Position numbers and translations under genes: made by a program
In this document: in pieces, positions 1 to 6,299 of the stretch
How positions within the stretch are numbered: the first letter of the stretch is position 1
How the letters are laid out: each line of letters opens with the position of its first letter
Source of the DNA: JAYWAM01 sp043782425
GTDB lineage: Bacteria > Pseudomonadota > Gammaproteobacteria > Burkholderiales > Usitatibacteraceae
NCBI GenBank assembly: GCA_043782425.1
Contig: JAYWAM010000090.1
Span: forward strand, 1-17,625
Direction of reading: 5' to 3'
DNA length: 17,625 nt
Notes under the pieces: model-generated
Seen by the model: the letters and a program-made list of their open reading frames with translations, nothing else
The model's database searches: none
Told to the model about the DNA's origin: nothing

Positions 1-513
1 TTTGCGCACCGGCGCCGCATACTTCATGGCCGGGTGGTGATTGGGCGCGAACATGAACCCCACTCCCACTCTGCGAATCGACTCTGCGACTTGCGCGGGC
101 GTAAGGTTAAGATTGATACCCAAGGCCTCGAGCACGTCGGCACTGCCCGATTGTGAAGACACCGAGCGGCCGCCATGTTTGGCGACCCTGGCCCCGGCAG
201 CAGCCGCCACAAATGCCGCGGTAGTCGAAACGTTAAAGGTATGCGCCATGTCACCACCGGTGCCGCAGGTATCGACCAGATGGGCCGCGTCCGCCACCTC
301 CACCTTGGTGGAAAATTCGCGCATCACCTGTGCGGCGGCGGCGATTTCAGACACCGTTTCGCTTTTCACATGCAAGCCCATCAAGATGGCGGCGAGTTGC
401 ACTTGCGAGACCTTGCCCTCCATCACCTGGCGCATCAGGTCCACCATTTCGTCGTAGAAAATTTCGCGTTTATCGCTGAGACGATTAATCGCTTCGTGTG
501 CCGTAAACATCAT
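1..513 (-). CDS. trpD: Anthranilate phosphoribosyltransferase, C-terminus cut by the window edge
   Basis: TrpD transfers the phosphoribosyl group of PRPP to anthranilate, the second step of tryptophan synthesis, in the cytoplasm. About 171 N-terminal codons are visible of a family that is usually about 340 residues. Translation of the minus strand shows the helical N-terminal domain, then the PRPP-loop motif DTCGTGGD, NVSTTAAFVAAAAGARVAKHG, the GGRSVSSQSGSADVLEALG block, and FMFAPNHHPAMKYAAPVR near the edge. The start is ATGATG at 513-508. The first ATG overlaps the trpG stop by 4 nt (ATGA), which suggests translational coupling; the second ATG is equally possible. It is the third gene of a trpE-trpG-trpD run, and trpC would be expected beyond the left edge. 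No lesion is seen in the visible part. Confidence 0.96.
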   Translation of the reverse strand, partial: MMFTAHEAINRLSDKREIFYDEMVDLMRQVMEGKVSQVQLAAILMGLHVKSETVSEIAAAAQVMREFSTKVEVADAAHLVDTCGTGGDMAHTFNVSTTAAFVAAAAGARVAKHGGRSVSSQSGSADVLEALGINLNLTPAQVAESIRRVGVGFMFAPNHHPAMKYAAPVRK

Positions 514-1082
514 TCCACCTTCATTTCCAGAAAATTCTTCAGCAACTGATGGCCATGCTCGGTTTCTATCGATTCGGGATGGAACTGCACGCCCTCGACT
601 GCCAAAGTTTTATGGCGCACGCCCATGATTTCCCCATCGTCAGTCCAGGCGCTAAGCTCCAGGCAGTCAGGCAACGTGTCACGCTCGATCACCAGCGAGT
701 GATAACGCGTGGCGCGATAAGGCGAGGGCAAGCCGCGAAACACGCCCGAATTGACATGATTGATTTGCGATATCTTGCCGTGCATGAGCGTCTTGGCGTG
801 GACGATGCGGCCGCCAAACGCCTGTCCTATGCTCTGATGACCCAGGCACACACCGAGGATGGGAATCTGCCCGGCAAAATGACGCACCAGCGGCACCGAC
901 ACACCCGCCTCGTTGGGGGTGCAAGGCCCGGGGGAAATAACAATTTTCTGCGGCTTGAGCGCGGCGATCTCATCCAGCGTGATGGCGTCGTTGCGCACCA
1001 CTTTGACCTCCGCGCCCAGCTCCCCCAAATATTGCACCAGGTTGTAGGTAAAAGAGTCGTAGTTATCGATCATTAGAATCAT
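510..1082 (-). CDS. trpG: Anthranilate synthase glutamine amidotransferase subunit
   Basis: This class I glutamine amidotransferase releases ammonia from glutamine and passes it to TrpE for anthranilate synthesis. It is 190 aa, the normal length for a stand-alone TrpG. The N-terminus MILMIDNYDSFTYNLVQYLG and the oxyanion-loop motif SPGPCTPNEAG are typical. The nucleophile elbow GVCLGHQ puts the catalytic cysteine at 79, and FHPES gives the partner His168 and Glu170. The start ATG at 1082 overlaps the trpE stop by 4 nt, and the stop overlaps the trpD start in the same way. The three genes are therefore probably one translationally coupled unit. In many bacteria the same subunit also serves as PabA for p-aminobenzoate synthesis; the sequence alone does not decide that here. 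Confidence 0.97.
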   Translation of the reverse strand: MILMIDNYDSFTYNLVQYLGELGAEVKVVRNDAITLDEIAALKPQKIVISPGPCTPNEAGVSVPLVRHFAGQIPILGVCLGHQSIGQAFGGRIVHAKTLMHGKISQINHVNSGVFRGLPSPYRATRYHSLVIERDTLPDCLELSAWTDDGEIMGVRHKTLAVEGVQFHPESIETEHGHQLLKNFLEMKVE

Positions 1083-2563
1083 GCGGCCCCCGCGCTGCTA
1101 TCGAGACCGGCTTTTACCATCTCGGCGGCGCGCAGTACGGCGCGCGCCTTGTTCTGCGTCTCCAGCCATTCGAGTTGCGGAATCGAGTCCGCTACTATGC
1201 CCGCAGCCGCTTGCACATAGAGGATTTTGTTCTTGATAACGGCGGTACGGATTGCGATGGCAAGATCCATGTTGCCATTGAAGCCCAGGTAGCCCGCCGC
1301 ACCGGCATAAATGCCACGCTTCGTAGGCTCAAGTTCATCGATGATTTCCATAGCGCGCACCTTGGGCGCGCCGGTTACAGTGCCGGCTGGAAAGGTGGCG
1401 CGCAGCAGATCGATGGTGCTCACGTCGTCGCGTATTTCAGCATCAACATTGGAAACAATATGCATCACATGCGAATAGCGCTCCACGACGAAGCGCTCGG
1501 TCACATTGACGCTGCCGGTCTTGGCGATGCGGCCAATATCATTGCGCCCCAGGTCGATTAACATCAAGTGCTCGGCGCGTTCCTTGGGATCGTTGAGAAG
1601 CTCCAGCTCGAGCTCCTTGTCGCGCTGTGGCGTAGCGCCGCGTTTGCGCGTGCCCGCTATGGGGCGCACGGTGACTTTGTTTTTTTCGCGCCGCACCAGA
1701 ATTTCAGGAGACGCCCCGACAATATGGAAATCGTCCATATCGAAATAGAACATGTACGGCGAGGGATTGATGGAGCGCAGCGCACGGTAGAGGTTAATGG
1801 GCGGGGCATCATACGGCTGCGAAATGCGCTGTGAAATCTGCACCTGCATGATGTCGCCAGCGGCAATATAGCGCTGCGATTTTGCCACTGCATCTAGAAA
1901 TGCCGCTTCACCGATTTCCGATTGCGGCTCGGCTTGCCCGGGCTGCGGCGTGTAGGCAGGAAACGACGCGGGCTGACGCAATGCCAGGCGCAATTGCGTG
2001 AGGCGTTGCATGCCAGCCGCATAGGCATCGGGTTGTGCCGCATCGGCGTAGACAATGAGGTGCAGCTTGCCGGACAAATTGTCGACCACCGCAAGCTCTT
2101 CCGACAACATGAGCAGAATATCGGGCACACCGAGCACATCAGGCTTGTTCGTTGCTGCAAGTCGGCTTTCGATATATCGCACCGTGTCGTAGGAAAAATA
2201 GCCCGCCAGGCCACCGGTGAAGCGCAGCTCGCCCTCAAGAGGCGCGGCCTTGATACGCGCCTGGTAACTCTCCAGGAAGGCTAGAGGATCCTTTACCGTA
2301 ACTTTCTCGACCAGCGCGCCGTCGCGCATCACGCAGACTTCGTTATCGTTAACGCGCAGCAACTCACGCGCTGGCAGTCCGATGATCGAATAACGCCCGA
2401 AGCGTTCGCCGCCGATCACCGATTCGAGCAGATAGGAAAAGGGTTTGTTGGCGAGCTTGAGATAGATAGACAGCGGCGTATCAAGATCGGCAAAGGTCTC
2501 AAGCTTAAGGGGAATGCGGTTGTAGCCTTGCGCGCGAAGCGCGAGAAATTCTGGTTCGGTCAT
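1079..2563 (-). CDS. trpE: Anthranilate synthase component I
   Basis: TrpE converts chorismate plus ammonia to anthranilate, the committed and usually feedback-inhibited step of tryptophan synthesis. At 494 aa it has the family's normal length. The N-terminal regulatory region carries LLES at residues 45-48, part of the tryptophan-binding site known in this family. The C-terminal chorismate-binding domain shows SPEILVRR, RPIAGTRKRG, DLGRNDIGRI, TFPAGTVTGAPKVRAMEIID and a late GIYAGAAGYLGF, all hallmark blocks. The ATG at 2563 fits the usual N-terminus (MTEPEFLALRAQGYNRIPL); the ribosome binding site is weak (GATGGA). In relatives gph is normally immediately upstream. Here gph is about 4 kb away and only a copy of its 3' end remains beside trpE, so trpE has probably lost read-through from rpe-gph and needs its own promoter. 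Confidence 0.98.
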   Translation of the reverse strand: MTEPEFLALRAQGYNRIPLKLETFADLDTPLSIYLKLANKPFSYLLESVIGGERFGRYSIIGLPARELLRVNDNEVCVMRDGALVEKVTVKDPLAFLESYQARIKAAPLEGELRFTGGLAGYFSYDTVRYIESRLAATNKPDVLGVPDILLMLSEELAVVDNLSGKLHLIVYADAAQPDAYAAGMQRLTQLRLALRQPASFPAYTPQPGQAEPQSEIGEAAFLDAVAKSQRYIAAGDIMQVQISQRISQPYDAPPINLYRALRSINPSPYMFYFDMDDFHIVGASPEILVRREKNKVTVRPIAGTRKRGATPQRDKELELELLNDPKERAEHLMLIDLGRNDIGRIAKTGSVNVTERFVVERYSHVMHIVSNVDAEIRDDVSTIDLLRATFPAGTVTGAPKVRAMEIIDELEPTKRGIYAGAAGYLGFNGNMDLAIAIRTAVIKNKILYVQAAAGIVADSIPQLEWLETQNKARAVLRAAEMVKAGLDSSAGAA

Positions 2564-2682
2564 GGTTCCATCATCCAGCAGTGGGTAAACGGGTCAATCA
2601 ACAAGAGCGCAGCAGCGGCGCTATTGCCATCGCCAGTCGAAAACCAACCTGCGAGAAGATAGAGTCATAGTGGTATGAGGAT
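2564..2682 (-). other. trpE upstream leader, no clear attenuator
   Basis: This 119-bp spacer lies between trpE and the gph-like remnant. The minus strand has a possible 10-codon ORF at 2630-2598 (MAIAPLLRSC) that contains no Trp codon, so a classical attenuation leader peptide is not supported. A small GC-rich hairpin (GCGCCGCTGCTGCGC) overlaps it. No convincing -35/-10 pair stands out, although trpE must be transcribed from within this region or the island if its link to gph is broken. Confidence 0.35.
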
Positions 2683-2774
2683 CAGTTACGAAGAAGTACC
2701 GACATTTTCAATTAAATTCGCCGCTTCATCAAGCCCCGCGATAAACGCCGCATAATTCTGGATGCGAACGTCCT
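2683..2774 (-). pseudogene. Second copy of the gph 3' end (C-terminal remnant)
   Basis: This 92-bp stretch aligns with the last 95 bp around the end of the intact gph gene (6529-6623). I count 11 mismatches and one in-frame 3-nt gap, about 88% identity, including the stop codon. Read in the gph frame it gives DVRIQNYAAF then IAGLDEAANLIENVGTSS and a stop. The intact gene gives DIRTQSYEAL then IAGLDDAANLIENAGSSSS and a stop. Most changes are conservative and the reading frame is kept, so this end was under selection for some time or came from a related strain. There is no upstream HAD domain, so it cannot be functional. It lies on the trpE side of the island, where gph itself would be expected to end. 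Confidence 0.88.
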
Positions 2775-2849
2775 ACCATTTTGTCGAACCCAAAGTAGTT
2801 AAAATGAAAAGGGATTCCTGGGAAAGTCTCTGCCAACTGGTCGCCACGA

Positions 2850-2981
2850 CGCAGGTCGACCCTTTTTTCTAGCGCCCCTTACCAAGTCCGTAGCGCTTTC
2901 GCAGCATCCCCAAATCGCGCATGCCGGTCCCTTCACAATGATTTCGACGTTCATAACCGGACCGACAATCTGGAAATCCAT
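2850..2981 (-). pseudogene. Broken small-protein gene, unnamed family
   Basis: From ATG at 2981 the minus strand reads MDFQIVGPVMNVEIIVKGP. Adding one base near 2924 continues it as GMRDLGMLRKRYGLGKGR, then an amber codon (2871-2869) where Trp would fit, then KKG. This resembles, from memory, a widespread family of roughly 75-residue proteins with an IVG..xNVExI start, an L.K.YG.G.W.K.KG centre and toxin-antitoxin-like neighbours; I cannot name it with certainty. Beyond 2850 the similarity fades, and a run of six A (minus strand) next to the amber codon may hide another frameshift. It lies 63 bp after the DUF2442 gene on the same strand. At least two lesions are needed to explain it, so it is scored as a pseudogene. 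An untranslated chance similarity is the alternative. Confidence 0.5.
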
Positions 2982-3044
2982 AGGGGCAATACCACTGCAA
3001 CTAAAGCGCCGCTTGGGACACGTTTATTTCCATCCCACCCGCCC

Positions 3045-3308
3045 TCACCGTGTGGAGCTCGATTCAACATGGTCATTGCAAGCTACCGAACGGTCGTATA
3101 GAGTTTCCGGGGCAATGTCCAAATCTCCTGGCCAACACACTGTGTCCAGTGCAACGAAAGCCTGTTTGAATAAAGACACATCCTGTAAACGCACAAATAC
3201 GCCCCGATTAAGATAAGGGCGTGCGTCAAACATGCGGTGGTCTCCGGTGTCGAACCAGAGCTCCAAGGAGAAATCTTCATGGGCTACTACGCGGATGACG
3301 GTTTCCAT
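3045..3308 (-). CDS. DUF2442 family small protein
   Basis: An 87-aa protein beginning METVIRVVAHEDFSLELWFD. It has the family's features: a short beta-rich N-terminus, RMFDARPYLNRGVF, a SLFKQAFVALDTVCWPGDLDIAPETLYDRS block and a short tail. The function of DUF2442 is not established. It is repeatedly seen directly after a DUF4160 gene, as here, and the pair is often treated as a toxin-antitoxin-like module (family knowledge plus inference). The ATG at 3308 lies 8 nt after the DUF4160 stop. A TTG at 3320 overlapping that stop (TTGA) is an alternative start that adds four residues. The reading frame is intact, unlike most neighbouring genes of the island. Confidence 0.85.
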   Translation of the reverse strand: METVIRVVAHEDFSLELWFDTGDHRMFDARPYLNRGVFVRLQDVSLFKQAFVALDTVCWPGDLDIAPETLYDRSVACNDHVESSSTR

Positions 3309-3316
3309 GGTCAGGC

Positions 3317-3586
3317 TCAACGCAAGGGATCAATAGCAAACGGCGTTTGACCATTGACGGCCAACTCCCAGTCAGCCAACAGTGCTTCGCGGTGGATTTC
3401 AATCCATGCCTGCACCAGCCGTGTTTTTGCTACAGGAATATCTCCACTTAGGATTGACCCATCGAGAATGGAGAACGAAGCCTCCGCGCCTTGATACCTC
3501 GCATGGATATGAGGAAGTTTGTGCCGTTCATCATCATAGAAATACAGGCAAATGATGATGCCGTAGAACATGCTGATTGTGGGCAT
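3317..3586 (-). CDS. DUF4160 family protein
   Basis: An 89-aa protein starting MPTISMFYGIIICLYFYDDE, followed by HKLPHIHARYQG, the DUF4160 signature in which the conserved His residues sit after an acidic turn. It continues with ASFSILDGSILSGDIP, then KTRLVQAWIEIHREALLADW. The ATG at 3586 was chosen because the family starts with MPTI and because AGAGG lies about 7 nt upstream; a TTG start at 3607 is possible but unlikely. It is the first gene of a two-gene unit with the DUF2442 gene, with an 8-nt gap. A TAAAAT hexamer at 3621-3616 could be its -10 box. The biochemical role of DUF4160 is unknown; its genomic habit suggests a small accessory or toxin-antitoxin-like pair. Confidence 0.87.
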   Translation of the reverse strand: MPTISMFYGIIICLYFYDDERHKLPHIHARYQGAEASFSILDGSILSGDIPVAKTRLVQAWIEIHREALLADWELAVNGQTPFAIDPLR

Positions 3587-3640
3587 GAAAAACCTCTGAC
3601 GAGACAAGTTGGATGATTTTAGACCTAATCGAATTCTTGT

Positions 3641-3970
3641 GTGAGACTGATTGAAATTAAAGAAGGCGCCGGCAACGCCTATGCAAATTTAGGCATGGCC
3701 GACGCCGACGAAATGAGTATGAAAGCACAGCTTGCGGGCAAGATCGGCGAAATCATCAAAGGCAGGAAATGGAGCTAGCAGCAGGCCGCCGAGGTTCTAG
3801 GCATAGCACAACCGAAACTGTCCAAGATGCTGCGCGGCCAGTTTCGAGGCATCAGTGAAGCGAAGATGCGCGACTGTCTGGCGCGACTTGGCCGTGACGT
3901 GCAAATTGTCGTCGGCCCGGCTCGCCGTGCGGCTTCGGTCGGGCGCGTTGCTGTCGTCTTCGCCGTTTAA
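3641..3970 (+). pseudogene. XRE/HTH antitoxin (HigA-like, HTH_37 type) with an internal amber stop
   Basis: Translating from GTG 3641 gives VRLIEIKEGAGNAYANLGMA, then DADEMSMKAQLAGKIGEII and KGRKWS, then TAG at 3776-3778. The frame continues as QQAAEVLGIAQPKLSKMLRG, QFRGISEAKMRDCLARLGRD and VQIVVGPARRAASVGRV up to TAA at 3968. The whole matches the helix-turn-helix antitoxins that pair with RelE/HigB-like toxins, in which LTQQQAAEVLG is the first helix of the HTH. The TAG most simply replaces a CAG codon. Everything else is in frame over about 109 codons. No toxin gene lies upstream; only 34 bp separate it from the divergent DUF4160 region. A downstream restart would lack the N-terminal third. 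Nonsense pseudogene is the best reading; a sequencing error is possible. Confidence 0.85.
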
Positions 3971-4034
3971 ACGACTCCAAGATTGCAAAAAATTGCCGAC
4001 AGCCGCTCCCGGCGGTTTTTCGCTGCAATGCAAT

Positions 4035-4263
4035 TTAGCTCAACCTGGCCTTGTGCAGTTCAGGCGTAAGCAGCAGGTGCACGTGGTTGGTCATGAGCAC
4101 ATAGGCATGCAGCGCACAGCCGAAGCGCAAGGCGAATTCTTCCAGAAGATGCAGATAGAAACGGTAGTCATCTTCGACAAAGAAACACACCGAGCGGTTG
4201 TTGCTGCGCTGTATGATGTGTCAGAGTATGCCTAGGAAGGCGCAGGCGTGCGCGGCTTGGCAT
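4035..4263 (-). pseudogene. REP-associated tyrosine transposase (Y1_Tnp) N-terminal fragment
   Basis: From ATG at 4263 the minus strand reads MPSRARLRLP. A 1-nt shift is then needed to reach GIL, a TGA, and HIIQRSNNRSVCFFVEDDYR, FYLHLLEEFALRFGCALHAY, VLMTNHVHLLLTPELHKARL and a stop at 4037-4035. The HIIQR.NNR start and the NHVHLLLTP block, with its HUH metal-binding histidines, are diagnostic of the IS200-like TnpA_REP (RAYT) family, which processes palindromic REP-type repeats. Only about 75 of the usual 150-plus residues remain, so the segment carrying the catalytic tyrosine is gone. There are therefore three lesions: frameshift, internal stop and C-terminal loss. It may be related to the GGGGTCAGGTCTTT-type repeats 1.2-2.3 kb away, though that link is inference. 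Confidence 0.86.
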
Positions 4264-4301
4264 GGCGGGGAGGAGGGAGCAATGAGACTCATGCGGCTAG
4301 T

Positions 4302-4330
4302 CTGGCAGAAATAAACGTGGTCCCTATTAT
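4302..4330 (+). promoter_or_regulatory. Candidate sigma70 promoter of the XRE-brnT-brnA unit
   Basis: CTGGCA at 4302-4307 (4 of 6 to TTGACA) and TATTAT at 4325-4330 (5 of 6 to TATAAT) are separated by exactly 17 bp. Transcription would start near 4337, about 37 bp before the XRE start codon. Confidence 0.45.
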
Positions 4331-4332
4331 TA

Positions 4333-4349
4333 TTGATTGTTTTCATCAA
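4333..4349. promoter_or_regulatory. Possible operator: TTGAT/ATCAA inverted repeat
   Basis: TTGAT (4333-4337) and ATCAA (4345-4349) form a dyad with a 7-bp spacer directly over the predicted transcription start. Self-repression by the XRE protein encoded just downstream is a plausible use (inference). The arms are short, so chance cannot be excluded. Confidence 0.35.
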
Positions 4350-4373
4350 GACAGCTTTGAGAGAGGTTCTAAA

Positions 4374-4763
4374 ATGGCCGACATCATCAGACGCTATACG
4401 GTGCAGGGCATGGCTGCAATTGCTGAATGGCTTAAAACGCTACTTGAATCTCGTAAACTGACTCAGTCTCGGCTAACCGAATTGATCGGCGTAAATCCGC
4501 GCGCCTACAACCGGTGGGAGTGTGGCAATTTCGTTCCACGACTGGATACCATTATTAAGATTGCTGATGCGTTAAACGTCAGCCTTGGTGAGTTGACGGG
4601 ACGCTCTCAGACGATACAGGGACCGGCGGTGCATAATCCGATGCTGCGCACGCTACTCAAGGAAGTGTACCGGTGGCCCGACGAGGATCAGCAGGCGCTC
4701 GTTATCTTGATGGATAGTCTGGTCAACAAGCGTTCACAGATGTCGAATCTGATGGCGGCCTGA
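4374..4763 (+). CDS. XRE-family helix-turn-helix regulator
   Basis: A 129-aa DNA-binding protein. Residues about 17-72 form an XRE/Cro domain: WLKTLLESRKLTQSRLTELI, then GVNPRAYNRWECGNFVPRLD and TIIKIADALNVSLGELTG. The C-terminal part contains LRTLLKEVYRWPDEDQQALV, probably a helical dimerisation or ligand region. The ATG at 4374 was chosen because GAGAGG stands 7 nt upstream and the HTH is near the N-terminus; a longer frame open from 4248 lacks a plausible binding site and overlaps the transposase remnant. It ends 2 nt before the brnT start codon, so it is probably the first gene of a regulator-toxin-antitoxin operon. It could act as an added repressor of the toxin locus. The target is not known. 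Confidence 0.85.
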   Translation: MADIIRRYTVQGMAAIAEWLKTLLESRKLTQSRLTELIGVNPRAYNRWECGNFVPRLDTIIKIADALNVSLGELTGRSQTIQGPAVHNPMLRTLLKEVYRWPDEDQQALVILMDSLVNKRSQMSNLMAA

Positions 4764-4765
4764 GC

Positions 4766-5076
4766 ATGCCGTCTCGCACGTTCTACGATTTCGATTGGGA
4801 TGCGAACAAGGCGCGCACGAACCTCAAGAAACACCTGGTGTCATTTCGCCTTGCTACCTCGGTCTTTCGCGATCCGCTGGGCTGACGATTTTTGATGAGG
4901 AACACAGCAGCGACGAGGATCGCTGGGTAATGCTGGGACGCGCCCAGAACGGCCAGGTGCTGGTGGTGGTGCATAGCAGTGAGGAAATCAGCGCCACGGA
5001 ACTGCGCATCCGCATCATTTCGGCGCGCAAGGCCGACAGGCAGGAAATGCGCGATTATGAACAAACGCCGCGCTAG
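4766..5076 (+). pseudogene. brnT: BrnT-type (DUF497) toxin gene with a 1-nt frameshift
   Basis: From ATG 4766 the frame reads MPSRTFYDFDWDANKARTNL, KKHLVSFRLATSVFRDPLG and then TGA at 4883. The next frame continues as LTIFDEEHSSDEDRWVMLGR, AQNGQVLVVVHSSEEIS and TELRIRIISARKADRQEMRD to the stop at 5076. Joined, these make a complete BrnT ribonuclease toxin of about 103 residues: the FDWD.NKA..NL.KH.VSF start, the DPL.LTI.DE.HS centre and the IRIISARKA.R.E end are all present. One missing base around 4879-4882 explains the break. BrnT normally inhibits translation by mRNA cleavage and is neutralised by BrnA. The break probably makes it inactive, unless it is a sequencing error. It starts 2 nt after the XRE gene and its antitoxin follows 18 nt later. 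Confidence 0.88.
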
Positions 5077-5094
5077 CGGCCGAAAGGTGAAACC

Positions 5095-5295
5095 ATGAAG
5101 GATCAATACGATTTCAGCAAGGGTAAGCGCGGCAAATTCTACAAGCCTGACGCGATCTTCCGTCTGCCAGTGTATCTAGATGAGCAGATAGAAACCTATT
5201 TAGCCGCTAAAGCAGAGGCCAAGGGCATCGACCTGTCCGACCTGGTCAACGATCTGCTTAAACGCGAAATCGAAATCATCGAGGCAATCAGATAA
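5095..5295 (+). CDS. BrnA-like ribbon-helix-helix antitoxin
   Basis: A 66-aa protein with a strong ribosome binding site (AAAGGTG) ending about 7 nt before the ATG. The start MKDQYDFSKGKRGKFYKPDA carries the YDFSKGKRG motif that is common in antitoxins of BrnT-type toxins. It is followed by an RHH-like segment, FRLPVYLDEQIETYLAAKAE, then AKGIDLSDLVNDLLKREIEI. RHH antitoxins bind the toxin and repress the shared promoter. The gene is intact although the brnT gene before it is broken, so it would now be an orphan antitoxin, possibly able to neutralise related toxins elsewhere. The symbol is left blank because assignment to BrnA rests on context and one motif. Confidence 0.8.
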   Translation: MKDQYDFSKGKRGKFYKPDAIFRLPVYLDEQIETYLAAKAEAKGIDLSDLVNDLLKREIEIIEAIR

Positions 5296-5431
5296 ACGCC
5301 GGATGACACTAAAATGCCCACGATCAGCGGGCGTGGGGGAGAACTTCTTCCTAATTAAGGACTGTATCATCGAGGGCGAACCTAGCCCATTTGGTTCATC
5401 CGGCTCGTGCGTCATGGGGAATGTGATAATG

Positions 5432-5803
5432 AAAGACCTGCCCCTGTCGCGCAATCGGGCGCAGATATTCAAAGACTTGACCCTGGGCGCAATATCAAAG
5501 ACCTGACCCCGTGCGTTCTCATGCAACTAAAAGAATGCTAACTCCGACCCCGAACATGGAACATGGAACATGCAATATTAAAGACCTGACCCCGGCGTTG
5601 TGCCCGGTGTTGACCCCGGCGTTCTCATGGTCAAGCGCAGAAATTCTCCGTACAAATCACATCAACGTCCTCGACCTCCAGCGCCTATCATTGACTTCAC
5701 ACCGGAGATTTAATCGCCTAATGCGACTAAGTGAACAGTATTGAGACCTGACCCCGGCGTACCCCGGCGTGCTGACCCCGAAGGTTTCTGACCCCGAAGG
5801 TTT
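5432..5803 (+). repeat. Left cluster of AAAGACCTGACCCC-type repeats
   Basis: The core AAAGACCTGACCCC, often preceded by AATAT(T/C), occurs exactly at 5497-5510 and 5580-5593 and in variant form at 5432-5445, 5471-5484 and 5742-5755. Between and after these are shorter GACCCCGGCG units (5609-5620, 5751-5770, the latter a tandem ACCCCGGCGT pair) and a tandem pair of TGACCCCGAAGGTTT (5773-5787, 5789-5803) that runs into the stop codon of the lipoprotein gene. A TCATG-containing flank also recurs near 5513 and 5618. The same motif returns in inverted orientation at 6300-6356. Repeats of this sequence often cluster around IS200/RAYT-type transposases in proteobacteria (recollection, not checked). 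No gene is supported between 5296 and 5802. Confidence 0.85.
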
Positions 5804-6225
5804 TATTTGAATAAAGCTTGCCCGCTCGTAGTCTCAATATCAAATTTCACAGCATCACCAAACTTGCCCTGCATCGCCTCCACCAATCGACGATATTCTT
5901 GCACCGCATCGTTGACGAAACGATCAGTACCACCAGCCACAAGACATAGCTCGGCGAATTTCGTCGAGCGAGCAGAGAAGTGAAGATATTCAGTGGGCAA
6001 GTCACTTCGTCGAAAGTAAACCTCAACCGCACTGCTCCGATCTGTTTTCCGCCATCCTTGTGACAAGCAAATTTGCTCAATTTCTGAGTTAACCAATTTT
6101 TTAAAACCATCTAACGAGACCCTAATGCACGCGGACGTTGCTTGCGTGCAAGACGGCAACATGGAACCGCCAATTAAGCCAATAGTTGCTACTAGCAACT
6201 GCCGCCGTGTGGCACTGATATCCAT
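5803..6225 (-). CDS. Small putative Tat-exported lipoprotein, unknown function
   Basis: A 140-aa protein. The N-terminus MDISATRRQLLVATIGLIGG followed by SMLPSC has a twin-arginine motif (TRRQLL), a hydrophobic stretch and a cysteine in a loose lipobox, suggesting export and lipid attachment. The mature part is soluble and mixed, with ICLSQGWRKTDRSSAVEVYF and YRRLVEAMQGKFGDAVKFDI; no family was recognised. The ATG at 6225 has GGAG about 11 nt upstream; a GTG at 6237 adding four residues is the alternative. The gene sits exactly between two oppositely oriented repeat clusters, one of which abuts its stop codon, and has no obvious partner. It looks like cargo of, or a survivor beside, a repeat-associated insertion. 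Confidence 0.72.
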   Translation of the reverse strand: MDISATRRQLLVATIGLIGGSMLPSCTQATSACIRVSLDGFKKLVNSEIEQICLSQGWRKTDRSSAVEVYFRRSDLPTEYLHFSARSTKFAELCLVAGGTDRFVNDAVQEYRRLVEAMQGKFGDAVKFDIETTSGQALFK

Positions 6226-6299
6226 AGTGGATTGCACTCCAAGAAGTTATAACGACCATGATGACCGCCCGGCAAAAAATTGGTGACGCTCAAAACGCC

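Noticed and set aside
2598..2630. Short trp leader peptide
   Set aside because: The 10-codon ORF has no tryptophan codon and no antiterminator/terminator pair was found.
2683..2774. Recent target-site duplication from transposition
   Set aside because: Too long, coding in frame, and about 12% diverged from the other copy.
2799..2981. 60-codon ORF on the minus strand as an intact gene
   Set aside because: Only its first third looks like protein; the family-like continuation is in another frame, so it is reported as a broken gene.
5317..5337. Terminator after the brnA-like gene (CCCACG/CGTGGG hairpin)
   Set aside because: The loop is GC-rich and no T-tract follows.
5303..5744. ORFs of 67 and 77 codons on the plus strand in the repeat cluster
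   Set aside because: They read through repeat units, lack ribosome binding sites and have no protein-like pattern.
5432..5803. CRISPR array
   Set aside because: Repeat units vary in length and spacing, include tandem fragments, and no cas genes are present.
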